Position numbers and translations under genes: made by a program
In this document: in pieces, positions 36,642 through 48,602 of the stretch
How the letters are laid out: every line of letters begins with the position of its first letter
How positions within the stretch are numbered: position 1 is the stretch's first letter
Assembly (NCBI GenBank): GCA_030340625.1
Contig: JAOPHQ010005694.1
Span: 180,001-244,000, forward strand
Reading direction: 5' to 3'
DNA from: Merluccius polli
Lineage: Eukaryota > Chordata > Actinopteri > Gadiformes > Merlucciidae
DNA: 64,000 nt
The notes under the pieces: model-generated
Told to the model about the DNA's origin: nothing
Databases searched by the model: none
What the model saw: the letters and a program-made list of their open reading frames with translations, nothing else

Positions 36642-36853
36642 TACATCTGGAAAAGGCGCTGGCTCTCGGAACCCAGACATACTGTAAAGCATAGTGTGAT
36701 GTGTCTCTAATGTGTCCCCTGAGGGGCCTCCCTGGGGCCCAGACAGGCATCCTGGTCACCAGGACACCTAGAGGACAAACAGTGGCCGGCTGCCAGCAAG
36801 ACCACCCGGCGCCTGAATCGTCCCAGGCCCAGCCCAGGGGCATGACGTAACCG
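36642..36853. other. Unique DNA, no gene seen
   Basis: Spacer between simple repeats and the following minisatellite. Confidence 0.5.
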
Positions 36854-37150
36854 CATAGTGTCCACCACACACATGGTGTCCAATACACACTCATGGTGTC
36901 CACTACACACATAGTGTCCAATACACACTCATAGTGTCCACTATGCATAGTGTCCAATGCACACTCATGGTGTCCACTACGCACATAGTGTCCAATACAC
37001 TTTCTTAGTGTCCACTACGCATAGTGTCCAATGCATACTCATGGTGTCCACTACGTACATAGTGTCCAATACACTTTCATAGTGTCCACTACGCATAGTG
37101 TCCAATACATACTCATTGTGTCCGATACATACTCATAGTGTCCAATACAC
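36854..37150. repeat. Minisatellite with 16-20 bp subunits and a 74-bp higher-order period
   Basis: The core ATAGTGTCCA(A/C)TAC recurs about sixteen times. Distances between successive GTGTCC words run 18, 20, 18, 20, 16, 20, 18, 20, 16, 20, 18, 20, 16, 20, 20. From 36914 onward a block of four subunits totalling 74 bp (20+16+20+18) repeats about three times. Variants such as acactttc recur in phase with the longer unit. Confidence 0.93.
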
Positions 37151-37229
37151 ACATTTTGTGGATATACACATACTGTATATACACATCATTTTTACCATAC
37201 ACAGTGTCCATACACATGTCCTTATATTC

Positions 37230-37230
<1 letters not shown>

Positions 37231-37259
<29 letters not shown>
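37231..37259. repeat. (CT)n microsatellite
   Basis: Uninterrupted CT run. It is followed at 37262-37320 by a pyrimidine-rich stretch ending cttctccag. Confidence 0.95.
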
Positions 37260-37262
<3 letters not shown>

Positions 37263-37707
37263 CTACACACTTGTGTTTATTTCTTTTGTCTTCCTTTATC
37301 TATTTCTGCATCTTCTCCAGCTACCTTTGACAAGATATTCGTCAACATGCATAAAGTGCATCATGTATAGCGGTTACGCCTTTCATAATTCCCACTGGGA
37401 CATCTAAACACAGCACACTTTTCCACAAGACTTCAGAAGAAGCTATAGTTCTTCTGAGGACCAAACTTTCCCCGGTGCCCACGCACATAAAGAACTGACA
37501 TTTGTCTCATCTCCGGGGTCGGGGGTCTGTCATAACATCACTCCGACTTGCACCTCCTCCTTCTGCTCCTTCCGTCTTTCCTTCCTTCCTTCCTTCCTCC
37601 CTCCATCTGTCTCTCTTCCTGTCCCTGTAGGGAGCATTACGAGAGGTCCCCCCCCCCTCCCCCCCCAGGGTCCATCGGTCACATCATGTCCGTCCGCCTT
37701 GTTGTTC
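37260..37707. other. Pyrimidine-rich unique DNA
   Basis: Includes TTCC tetramers at about 37572-37600 and C runs near 37648-37666. A short frame after 37320 follows an acceptor-like sequence but ends within 50 bases. Confidence 0.45.
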
Positions 37708-37820
37708 TTGTCAACACAGGCGTGGGGGCGGAGTTTTGTCAACACAGACGAGGGGGCCGGTTCCTGTCAACACAGAGGAGGGGGCGGGTTCTTGTCAACA
37801 CAGGCGTGTGGGGGGGGTTT
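37708..37820. repeat. 28-bp minisatellite, four copies
   Basis: The word tgtcaacacag occurs at 28-base intervals (tcaacacag at 37711, 37739, 37767 and 37795), each followed by a G-rich gmggrggggsggg segment. Confidence 0.93.
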
Positions 37821-38745
<925 letters not shown>

Positions 38746-38775
38746 AGCCTGCATGCGTGCGTGCGAGCGAGCGAG

Positions 38776-38792
38776 CACAACACCATGTTTCT
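38776..38792 (+). repeat. 17-base word repeated at 39943-39959
   Basis: cacaacaccatgtttct occurs identically here and at 39943-39959, each time directly downstream of a GT run over 100 bases long and a GCGCGCG junction. Confidence 0.85.
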
Positions 38793-39931
<1,139 letters not shown>

Positions 39932-40006
39932 GCGCGCGCACACACAACACCATGTTTCTTTATCCTCAGTTGCTGTTTTTTCTGACAGTTGAGATCACTG
40001 CAAATG

Positions 40007-40008
<2 letters not shown>

Positions 40009-40047
<39 letters not shown>
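40009..40047. repeat. (AC)n microsatellite
   Basis: Uninterrupted AC run, in opposite sense to the GT run 80 bases upstream. Confidence 0.96.
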
Positions 40048-40048
<1 letters not shown>

Positions 40049-40968
40049 CATGGCCCTCCTTGCATTTCAACACCTACGTGCACTAAGCAGAAGTGGTGGT
40101 GGTGGTTAACTAATGGAAGCTGGTTTTCGTCAGGGGACCTCTCATCTCCATTTCCATCTCCATCTTCTTCCTCTTCCTCCTCCTCGGGGGCAGGGGTCTG
40201 ACACTCCCCTTCTGCTACATGACATGAACAGACACCAAGCATTATTAGCATAATATAGCTAATTATGCTTCCAAGCAACACATATTTTTCTTCCTTTTTG
40301 CTCGCTGCCCTGTTCTATGCCTTGCAATTATCACCTCCCACAGCTCACCAAACACGCCCTTGCTCCCTGTCCCACAATCCTCACGCTCGGCTTAAAGATC
40401 ACGATGTGCTCGAAACGATTGGGGCTAATAGACGTTTAATCTCCGCCAAATGTCCAGGACAGTGTTACTTAATGTAAATGGGAGACCGTTGAGAATACGC
40501 GTGAAGGATGCAAGCCACTAAACCTTTGCCCCGTGTCAGAGGGGTGCGTTGCGTGCAGCTCGGCTGGGATCCATCCATCAAACTACATCTGGAAATTAAG
40601 TACATTAAAAGGGTGGGATTAGGATGCCTCAGAAATGACACGCTCAAAGGGAAAAAAAACAAGTCACTCATCACTGGAATGGCTGAAATACTTGGAAGGC
40701 CGTGTGTTTTGTTTGGAGAGCTCAGCCGACCAGAGCGGAGGTTTTACTCCAACTCCAACTGCCAACTGGTGACGGCCAATGATATTTGCCAATGACACAG
40801 TAGATTTTGCGAGGTCAAGGGTGATGACAGGCCATTCCTATTGCAATGTATCACTTGTCAACCAACCACCACCACCACCACCACACCCCACCTTCACCAC
40901 CCACCACTACGCCCACTTGTCCCCAACGATGGATGATGTGAGGGTGGAGTTAATTTGTTGCATGTGCA

Positions 40969-41002
<34 letters not shown>

Positions 41003-42810
41003 TGTGTATGCATATTCAGATTGATGGTTGCACAGCTGCAGCGCTCCATGGAACCCGTCCCAGCAGATGCTGCTGTTGGTGGGTTTCTCCTTCTGGAGGA
41101 AGGCTCTTTGGGTGAACAGTGCAGGGCCGTATGCTTGCTGACCAAAACACACACACACACACATGCGTGCACACACACACACACACACTCTCTGATATCC
41201 ATGGATAAAAAGCGCTGAAGAAAACACACACACAGGCATCCATGGATAAAATCAGCACTGAAAACCACACATCTGGTCACATATAATTGTATGTATGTGT
41301 GCCCAGTACACAGCTGCCTGACTGGATATCAGTGCTAATTCAAACAATCCACCCCCCACCCCTCTCCCTCACCTCACCCAACATCAGCGATGATGGTGCA
41401 GTTATGTCTGCTATTATCTATCGAGCCAGGGGTCATGGTCTCCTCTGAACGCTCCATTGGGGCTCTCCGCTGTGTCTCCTGTGCCCTCGTCGTGTGGTCT
41501 GTGACGAAAGGGGTGTGAAGGGTTGCTGTGGAGCCGCACACGTATCCATTAGATGAGTAGCAAAATAAGGACCCCTGACACTGAGCAATAGCATAAGTTG
41601 GATATAACAGAGGACCTTACATAAGACAGGACCTTAGTCATGTCTGAGAAAAAAGAAACAAGAGATGGTGTAAGATGTGTCCTTCAATGTAATGAAGCAA
41701 TACAACAAAAAAATAAAACAAGAATTTAAAATCAAAATAAACTTCAGAGGACTAAATCCATGCAAGATCGGCAGGGGTTATGGGACAATGGCTGAGCCGC
41801 TTTGCCTTGGCTGTGGCTGTGAATAGGAACACAAAAGAGTCTAAAGTTGTCTGTGCCGTCTACCAAGCAACACAAGGTTGGAAACTGAGACATAACCGAG
41901 TTTCCTGCAGTCCAATTTCGCCAAACAGACAAAAAAGAACGAGCACACCTGTTGGGCTAACAGGGATCCATTATTTCTGTGTTGTCATCAGCAGTCTGCA
42001 GGCGCGCCGGCCGTACCCCCTCCTCCCACCCCCCAGGGAGTACAAGGATGTGAGGATAATACATTGGTAAAGTCATTGGGATTCGTCGGATGGCGCGGAG
42101 AGATGCATTATGGATGTATCTCATGTGTGGAGAAGAAGCATATGGCATGTAAATGGTGTTTACAGCATGCATGTGTTCCTGCACACGTTGGAGAAGAGAC
42201 TTGCATTCATGGCATGGCAGAGAAGGCTTTTATTGGAATTTGATTGAAATGTTATGTGTGCGTTTCTTCTCTGTTCCCTGTGTGAAGACGTTTTGAGTTG
42301 GACACTGCCTCTTGAACTTGGATTTTATTTGCACATGGCGACCTTGGAAATGTTCAAATAGCATAGAAACATGCCTGATACAAAAATAAAATAAAATAAA
42401 AGGGCTCACAAGATATGATTACCTCTAAACAGGGCGCTGGAAGTTTCTTCCTCTCTTGTCTGCCTCTATTTAAAGCATTGAGTTAGCCTACTACTAACCA
42501 CTACTACTACTAATCTGTTCTGTCTACTCCAGTTTGAATCTTATTTTAAGTTGTTTCCTTGCATTGATTTAAGAATAACCTACATTTCAGGATGAGCTCT
42601 CCATATTGTCATTCTCAAGGTAAGGCTAAATCAACTTGTCATCTGTTGACGACTTTTGTCATCTGACCACGTTGAATTTAGATTAGATTCAGACAATTAA
42701 AGTAGTATTACACCGCTGTAAAGATGGTCTTGTCATAAAACTGGGCTGTCTATGCAGTGTAAAAGGCACAAATATTTTTAAAATTGGTGCTAAATGACCA
42801 GAGAAAACTG
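40048..42810. other. Unique DNA with short microsatellites, no gene seen
   Basis: Includes CCA trinucleotides near 40862-40883, (GT)n at 40971-41001, AC tracts at 41146-41190 and AAAAT units at 42381-42400. The phrase catccatggataaaa(a/t) appears twice (41198 and 41238) within AC-rich sequence. No supported exons. Confidence 0.5.
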
Positions 42811-42906
42811 AGAAAAGGGGCACATGGGAGAAGTTTGCCTTCAGGGCTTTCTGGCAGAAAGCTGCTGTGGTATAAAAAGGAACAAAGTACACCTAGGGAG
42901 GAGGTT

Positions 42907-42968
42907 GTGGTGGATAAATGGGTGAAGCACAGGACTTTCACCCAGGAGACTGGAGTTCATGTCCTGAA
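42907..42968 (+). other. tRNA-Glu-like segment inside the TIR element
   Basis: The stretch actttcacccaggagac followed by tggagttcatgtcctg parallels the anticodon-arm to T-arm part of vertebrate tRNA-Glu (tttcacccagg...gggttcgactcc). The upstream tggataaatgggtgaag is A-box-like. The B box is damaged (gagttcatgtcc), and the acceptor stem does not pair, so it is not a functional tRNA. It may derive from a SINE head or captured tRNA. Confidence 0.6.
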
Positions 42969-43031
42969 CCCTGTATTGTTTTTAGACTTAATTTTTAGTT
43001 TTGTTTTTTGTTTGATTTGCAGGTTGGTTTG

Positions 43032-43118
43032 ACGTTTGGTTAGTTTTAGGCAACACAACTACTTGGTTAGTTTTAGGCAACACAACTACTTGGTTAGGAT
43101 TAGGGTTAGGGTTAGGCA
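43032..43118. repeat. 27-bp tandem repeat merging into (TTAGGG)-like units
   Basis: ttggttagttttaggcaaca-type units repeat at 27-base spacing, followed by ttaggattagggttagggttagg. Telomere-like words are inside the TIR element, not at a chromosome end. Confidence 0.9.
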
Positions 43119-43840
43119 GAAAGCCCTTTCTGCCAAAAAGATTTCTGCCAGAAAGCCTTGAAGGCAAGCTTCTCCCATGTGCAGAAAAGGGGCTGTGATA
43201 TTCCTTTTTTAAAAACAACCAGAATGCACTGGGCTTGCCTTCCAAGGCCGCTCCTATTGGATAGGCTTCACCAGAGCTTCCGGTGTGTCTTTAAATGTAG
43301 GTGGAGAAGCCGGTTTTCCATATATCGACTTGCTGGTGTAGGACAAAGTTCTGGTAGACAACTGTTTGTTCACAAGAACCTTTTAGTTGCAAAGGTGTAG
43401 ACTTTTTCCCCGGTGCAAGGAGTCGAAGAGCGAACTACCTGCTAGATGGGGTTATTATAGGTTGCCAGTAAAGGATCCAGAGCGTTAAGCAGTGGCTGAG
43501 AGCTGTGAATAATCGTAAATATGGAGCGAATGCCGCTATGGGAAGTCTTCAAAACCTCAGTTTGTAGTCTCCATTTCAAACCGGAGGACTACGGACAGGA
43601 TGCCAAACCGAGGACCTAAAGGGGAAACGACTGAGAGAAACTGCCGTTCTGCCTATTGATTCGGACGACAAAGAGGAGCCGAGGCCTTCTTCTGCCCAAG
43701 CCCCTCGGAGCAAAACCTTGTTACAGGTAAGGCTGTCGCCATAGTGCTCTGTTTTTACTATATTGCTGTTTACAGTACAACACTATTTTTGGTGATACAA
43801 CCTATGCTTACACTAACTGTTTTACGGTGACTGATTTCAG

Positions 43841-44007
43841 AATGTATGTACAGCAACTTTGTCAGTGGCATCTAGTGCTGTCATTGTGGCAACTTTGGCA
43901 ACAACCCCGATTTCAGCTGCATGGATAGTTGGAACAAAGGATGATGAGGAATCAGACCCATCTATCACCCACCCCCACCTCCACAAGCCACACAAACAAG
44001 CAGAGAG
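43841..44007 (+). pseudogene. Exon 2 of the THAP transposase relic
   Basis: Acceptor tgatttcag precedes it, donor gagag|gtaac follows it, and one plus frame stays open across 167 bp (reads NVCTATLSVASS... to KPHKQAE). It is a low-complexity linker expected between THAP and catalytic domains. No family motif of its own. Confidence 0.5.
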
Positions 44008-44165
44008 GTAACATTATGTTTGAGAGATACCGGTGGGCTGTTGTTGCAGATCAGGTTGTGAAAGTTGGTATGTGAGAGGAACATGAAGGGGAGTGTATAT
44101 GTGTGTGTGTCAGGTTCAGGGGGGCTCACTGGGTCTCCAGGCTCAGCTTGAAGGTGGGGTGTGGG

Positions 44166-44409
<244 letters not shown>

Positions 44410-44517
44410 AGAGTTCAGTGTTTTTAAGTTGCTTTTTTCAATTTTATTCTTAAGCAATATACACGAGGGGCTGGGCTTTAACGTTGTTATCGGCACAACA
44501 GTGATGCTGTCAGGACC

Positions 44518-45109
44518 GAGGCGCTTGCGTCGAGTTCCGTAAGCATCACTGAAGTGCCAAAAATGTACAGTAAAGCACACCCTCAAATGTAATATTGTGA
44601 TTATACAATGGTTACCAACAAAATATAAGATATAATCAAAATGTATTAATATTGTGGGGCAATTTTTACCAACAAAATATAAGATATAATCAAAATGTAT
44701 TTATATTGTGAGGCAATTTTTACAAACAAAATATAAGATATAATCAAAATGTATTCTAATGTATTATTCAAAAAAATAAAAAAACCTTTTTGCTAGTGTT
44801 ATCTCTGTTTCCCTGGAAATACATGGGGTCTGACTTATAGCTGGAAAACAATCAGACACATCCGTAGACTCCTACGTAATGAAACCTAGTTTACTACTCC
44901 AGCAAGTAGGCCCACCCTTATTAACAACCTAGCAACAGAGAAGCTTTCTAGTCCCTGTTGAGTTGATTTGATTGTGTTGATTACATCTTTAATTTCACTG
45001 GTAACTGTTATATAATCTGTTGTATAATCGCAATATTAAACTCGAGGGTGTGCATAACCGTCACTATTGGCACTTCAGTGGTGCTTACTGAACTCGCCGC
45101 AAGCGCCTC
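44518..45109. mobile_element. Inverted-repeat element (~590 bp) in the transposase intron
   Basis: Left arm 44518-44609 (gaggcgcttgcgtcgagttc...) is the inverse of 45020-45109 with scattered mismatches and small indels. Shared words are cactgaagtgcca, gcacaccctc and attatacaa. Beyond the right arm, gcgcctcagtcttgac and gttcaggaccgaggcgc form a further hairpin (45103-45145). No TSD was identified. Confidence 0.75.
44614..44770. repeat. 54-bp tandem repeat, ~2.8 copies
   Basis: acc/acaaacaaaatataagatat words start at 44614, 44668 and 44722. Copies differ by a few bases (taatattgtggggc versus ttatattgtgaggc). It lies between the arms of the inverted-repeat element. Confidence 0.92.
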
Positions 45110-45920
45110 AGTCTTGACTAAGAAAAGTTCAGGACCGAGGCGCTTTTATTGTAGGCTACTGATTGTAGGCTACTAATTAGCTCTAGCTCTACTCCTATAG
45201 TGGCAGTTACAATGTTGCCATGAAAATATGTATAATTCGAATCAATGAAGGAGTAATATTTATAGTGATGAGGCAGCATGGCTAGGTGTGCTGTCATGCT
45301 GATTTGAGCACAGTCTAAATGTCTAGTTGACCAATCAGATTGCTTGGTCTGAACTACCTGTTGTATAATAAACATTAATAACTCTTTGGTCTTTGTTATT
45401 ACAATACACTGGTGTACCTGCCACATTGGCACCCTCCTCTGCATCCTCCACACTCCCTTTACCCGGCCAGAGAATGCACGCAGTGGGGCCTTCTACATCG
45501 ACATCAGTGAAAATCCTTCCATCTGGTCAAGGACAATGTGTAGGTTTTTAAAGTAATAGTGTACCAAATAAATAAAATAATAGAATAGTTTTCCAAGATG
45601 TTACTTACACAATATGCCACTTATACTTGGCTTATACCAAGGTACACCTATGGGACTTGACAGTAGTTGCAGTAGCATGGAAGCAGTGGATCAGACAGAT
45701 ACCACTATTACCTACACATCATCATCGTCAGAAGAGGAAAATGGCAATGACTGGAATAAAAAGAAGTTTATTGTCTATCAGTCCAGCCTGATGTCCCTGT
45801 TCAGATTTTGTCAGATGTACGGAAAACCCATTTCTTCCAAGGCTGTTCATCAATCTGGGTCCCAGGTAAAGGTGGGAATGCCCATGGTGAACCTCCTCAC
45901 AGTGGCGTCTGCTTTGTTCA

Positions 45921-45940
45921 GGGGGGGGGGGGGGGGGGGG
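45921..45940. repeat. G20 homopolymer inside the transposase relic
   Basis: Uninterrupted G run that separates LLTVASALF from ADWCKNV. Related proteins have a short conserved segment there, so expansion of a G run probably broke the frame. Confidence 0.95.
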
Positions 45941-46490
45941 TATATATACAGAACTTGCTGACTGGTGTAAGAATGTGCAAATTATGAATGCCGTCACATA
46001 TTTTGAGATCCAGAAGGCCTACTTGCACCCTGCAATCATGGACTTATACCACATTGCCAGAGATCAAACATCTTGGCCCATGTTTTCCTCGAACAGGAAG
46101 ATGGGAAGCGGCAACACTTATTGGGTGATAGCAGGTGTGACAGCCCCGGGTTTTGCGCAAAGTTCTGTCATTACTCCTTCATGATTGACGACACAAAGGA
46201 AATAATTCACACAAGTCGTGCAGTTAAATGAAAGTCATTAATAATAATTAGAATTTATGCATTGTGAAAAGCATTAATTACAAGATTACAATAAACAACT
46301 TTTAAAATGTATTTTTAGGTTACAGAGACCTCCAGCTCTGTCGCAATGGAACCGCTAGGTTTCAAACGGGGTATGACAGAGATCCTGAACCAAGGCTTCG
46401 ATGTGGAGGTGATGACGCTCCTCATCTAGGTGGACAGAATTCCCAAAGCTCAATCATCAGTTTGACATCTGGCATACTGCCAAAGGTCAT

Positions 46491-47844
46491 TTTTTATTTG
46501 TGGTAACGGTATAAAATTATCTGTCAAAAGTTTGGTCACAATTACTCATTCAAGAGAATGGGAGGCTGTGTCAAAAGAGCTCTGCAACTATTTAAATTCC
46601 AATTTTTAAAGCTGACTCAGGTGCCATCTTTTGCTGAATGTTTTACTTTCAGGGGTGGGTATAGAAGTATATAATTTGATTTGTTATTTGCTCTAGGTTC
46701 CTGCATTTTCTCATCTTTAGATATAGTTTCTTTCTTTTACCATTATTATCATTGTATTACTGCAAACAAAGTATGAGCCATATTCATATATGCTTTTACA
46801 GATTAGAAGTAACATCTCCTTATCCTCTTGCAGGAGGGCCACGTTTCACTCCAGTATATTGTAAGAGATCCAAACAGTGGGTGTTGAACAAGATGTTCCC
46901 ACACCAGAGTACATTCACCCGACCAGCTTGACGATGGAACCCAAACATTCCCTACAGTGCACCAACGTCATCACCCACCAACCCAAACCTTCAAAGGGAG
47001 AAGCAGTAACCCAATTCAAAAGCCACTTCTGAAGCAGACAGATTTTTGGGTGTGAGGATGGACTGATTGATATTGATTTTGTGTATTCAGAATAAAATAT
47101 CCTCATTGACATGTTTCCAATATGCTTTTTAAACTGTCAATTTCCTTCAAATGTTATTGCAGTAGATGCAAAATAGATTAGATACAACCTCTCTGTTTTG
47201 CAAACAGAAGTAGCAGCGGTTGATTACAAAATGAAGTACTTTTGGGATGATTACTCCTGCATTAGGGTTACTATTACCAATTAATTGTTTAAATTACTGC
47301 AATAATTATACTGGCATAAACAAACTTTTGATGCCTTAGTTGGGGTGAATATCAGTTGCTCAGCATCTCTAGGTATTATCAACCTTTTTCCACAGTAAAA
47401 CGTTTTTATTTCTTAGTTTAATGCAGTCCGTAAGTAAGTAAGTACACAATTGTTTTATAAGTTCACAACTTTTGTTTTACGAATGCACAAAATATTTTCA
47501 CAAGTAAAAAATTGTTTTGCAAGTACAAACTTAATGGCATTCAAATAAGCCCATAAACATGGTCCTGGTGAGAGACCAACTCCTCTATACTGCCGTCACC
47601 ACCAGTCTGTCACGTTGGTGCTGTTTCTTTTAAGTTCAGCATCCTGTCGCTATTGGGGATTGGTGTCTCAGTTTAGTTGTCTGGTGCTAGGAGTGGTTCT
47701 AGACAGAGTTTGTGGCCTGTTTGTGTGTGTGTGACCTTTCCACTGGCTGTGGGCCTGCCATGTGGCTTTGGTATTTGGATGATGGGTTGTTTTTTGATGG
47801 GTGTATTTTTATACCATGCTGTTGTTTTTTTAATTGTATTCTAT
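46491..47844. other. Unique AT-rich DNA, no gene seen
   Basis: An acceptor-like ctcttgcag at 46826-46834 precedes a 60-base frame that could be a last transposase exon, but it carries no recognisable motif and soon hits stops. Confidence 0.45.
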
Positions 47845-47895
47845 GTGAATCGCTTAGCCTGGAAAAGTGACCTATAAATGAAGCTTATTACCATT
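47845..47895 (+). mobile_element. L2-type LINE 3' end fragment
   Basis: aaaagtgacctataaatgaagcttatta parallels the L2 tail pattern (aaaagcgctatataaat...ttattatta). The coding region is absent, as in most 5'-truncated copies. The body may extend up to 200 bases upstream. Confidence 0.5.
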
Positions 47896-48525
47896 TTATT
47901 TGGACTTCGGGATCGTCAGTGTGCAAGCCATCTGTTTCATGGCTGTTGTTGTACTGCTGGTACAACTGGCAAACATAGCCGGCCACACAGCAAACAACAA
48001 AACAAACAAAAATAAAAAAACACAAACCACGAAACATACACAAAATGTAAAGCCGTAAAAAGGCCAGAATTTCATCTATTGAAAAAATGGAAAGAAATTG
48101 GTTTTCTTACAAGAGGAATTGCTATAACACAACCATTGAACATGTTCAACCAATTTGTCAAACTGGTCAACCGTAAAGAAAACTGTGTTCCGTTTACTTT
48201 TATTTCTTTGCCCTTGAGATCCATCTTGCTTTTGTTGGTACTGTGTTTGTACATTGGCCAGAATCTTTTAATTGGTTCATTTTAATTTTTATCAGGCTCA
48301 TGTGGCTTCAACATTCTCCGTTACTGCTTGTTTGTTTGAAAAAACACATATTATATTGTGCTGTGCATAAGCAATTACCCCCCCCCCCCCCTCCCTCCAT
48401 ACACACATACACACAAATGGAGCACAAGCACATAAATAATACAGCGTGCTACATTGGCTACATGGCAGAAGCCCATATTTTTTCCGTCCTACTTGGTGGG
48501 CTGCGCTATAGTAGTGTTTGTTGAC

Positions 48526-48528
<3 letters not shown>
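47896..48528. other. Unique DNA, no gene seen
   Basis: Contains A-rich aaacaaacaaaaataaaaaaac near 48000-48020 and a C14 run at 48378-48391. Confidence 0.5.

Positions 48529-48601
<73 letters not shown>
48529..48601. repeat. (GT)n microsatellite, 73 bases
   Basis: Uninterrupted GT run. Confidence 0.98.

Positions 48602-48602
<1 letters not shown>

Larger units (their letters stand above)
42820..43182. mobile_element. TIR element (363 bp) with 41-bp inverted repeats and 9-bp TSD
   Basis: The left arm 42820-42860 (gcacatgggagaag...) and right arm 43142-43182 are inverted copies with two mismatches. The 9-mer agaaaaggg flanks both sides exactly (42811-42819 and 43183-43191). A 9-bp TSD is typical of Mutator-like (MULE) transposition. 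The interior carries a tRNA-Glu-like segment, two copies of a 27-bp ttggttagttttaggcaaca repeat and three telomere-like hexamers. There is no transposase, so the element is non-autonomous. The superfamily call rests only on the TSD length. Confidence 0.88.

Noticed and set aside
37321..37369. Terminal coding exon after a pyrimidine-rich acceptor
   Set aside because: Only 16 codons before a stop and the pyrimidine tract is explained by the adjacent CT-rich repeat; no partner exon.
42907..42968. Functional tRNA-Glu gene
   Set aside because: B box is mutated, acceptor stem unpaired, and it lies inside a TIR element.
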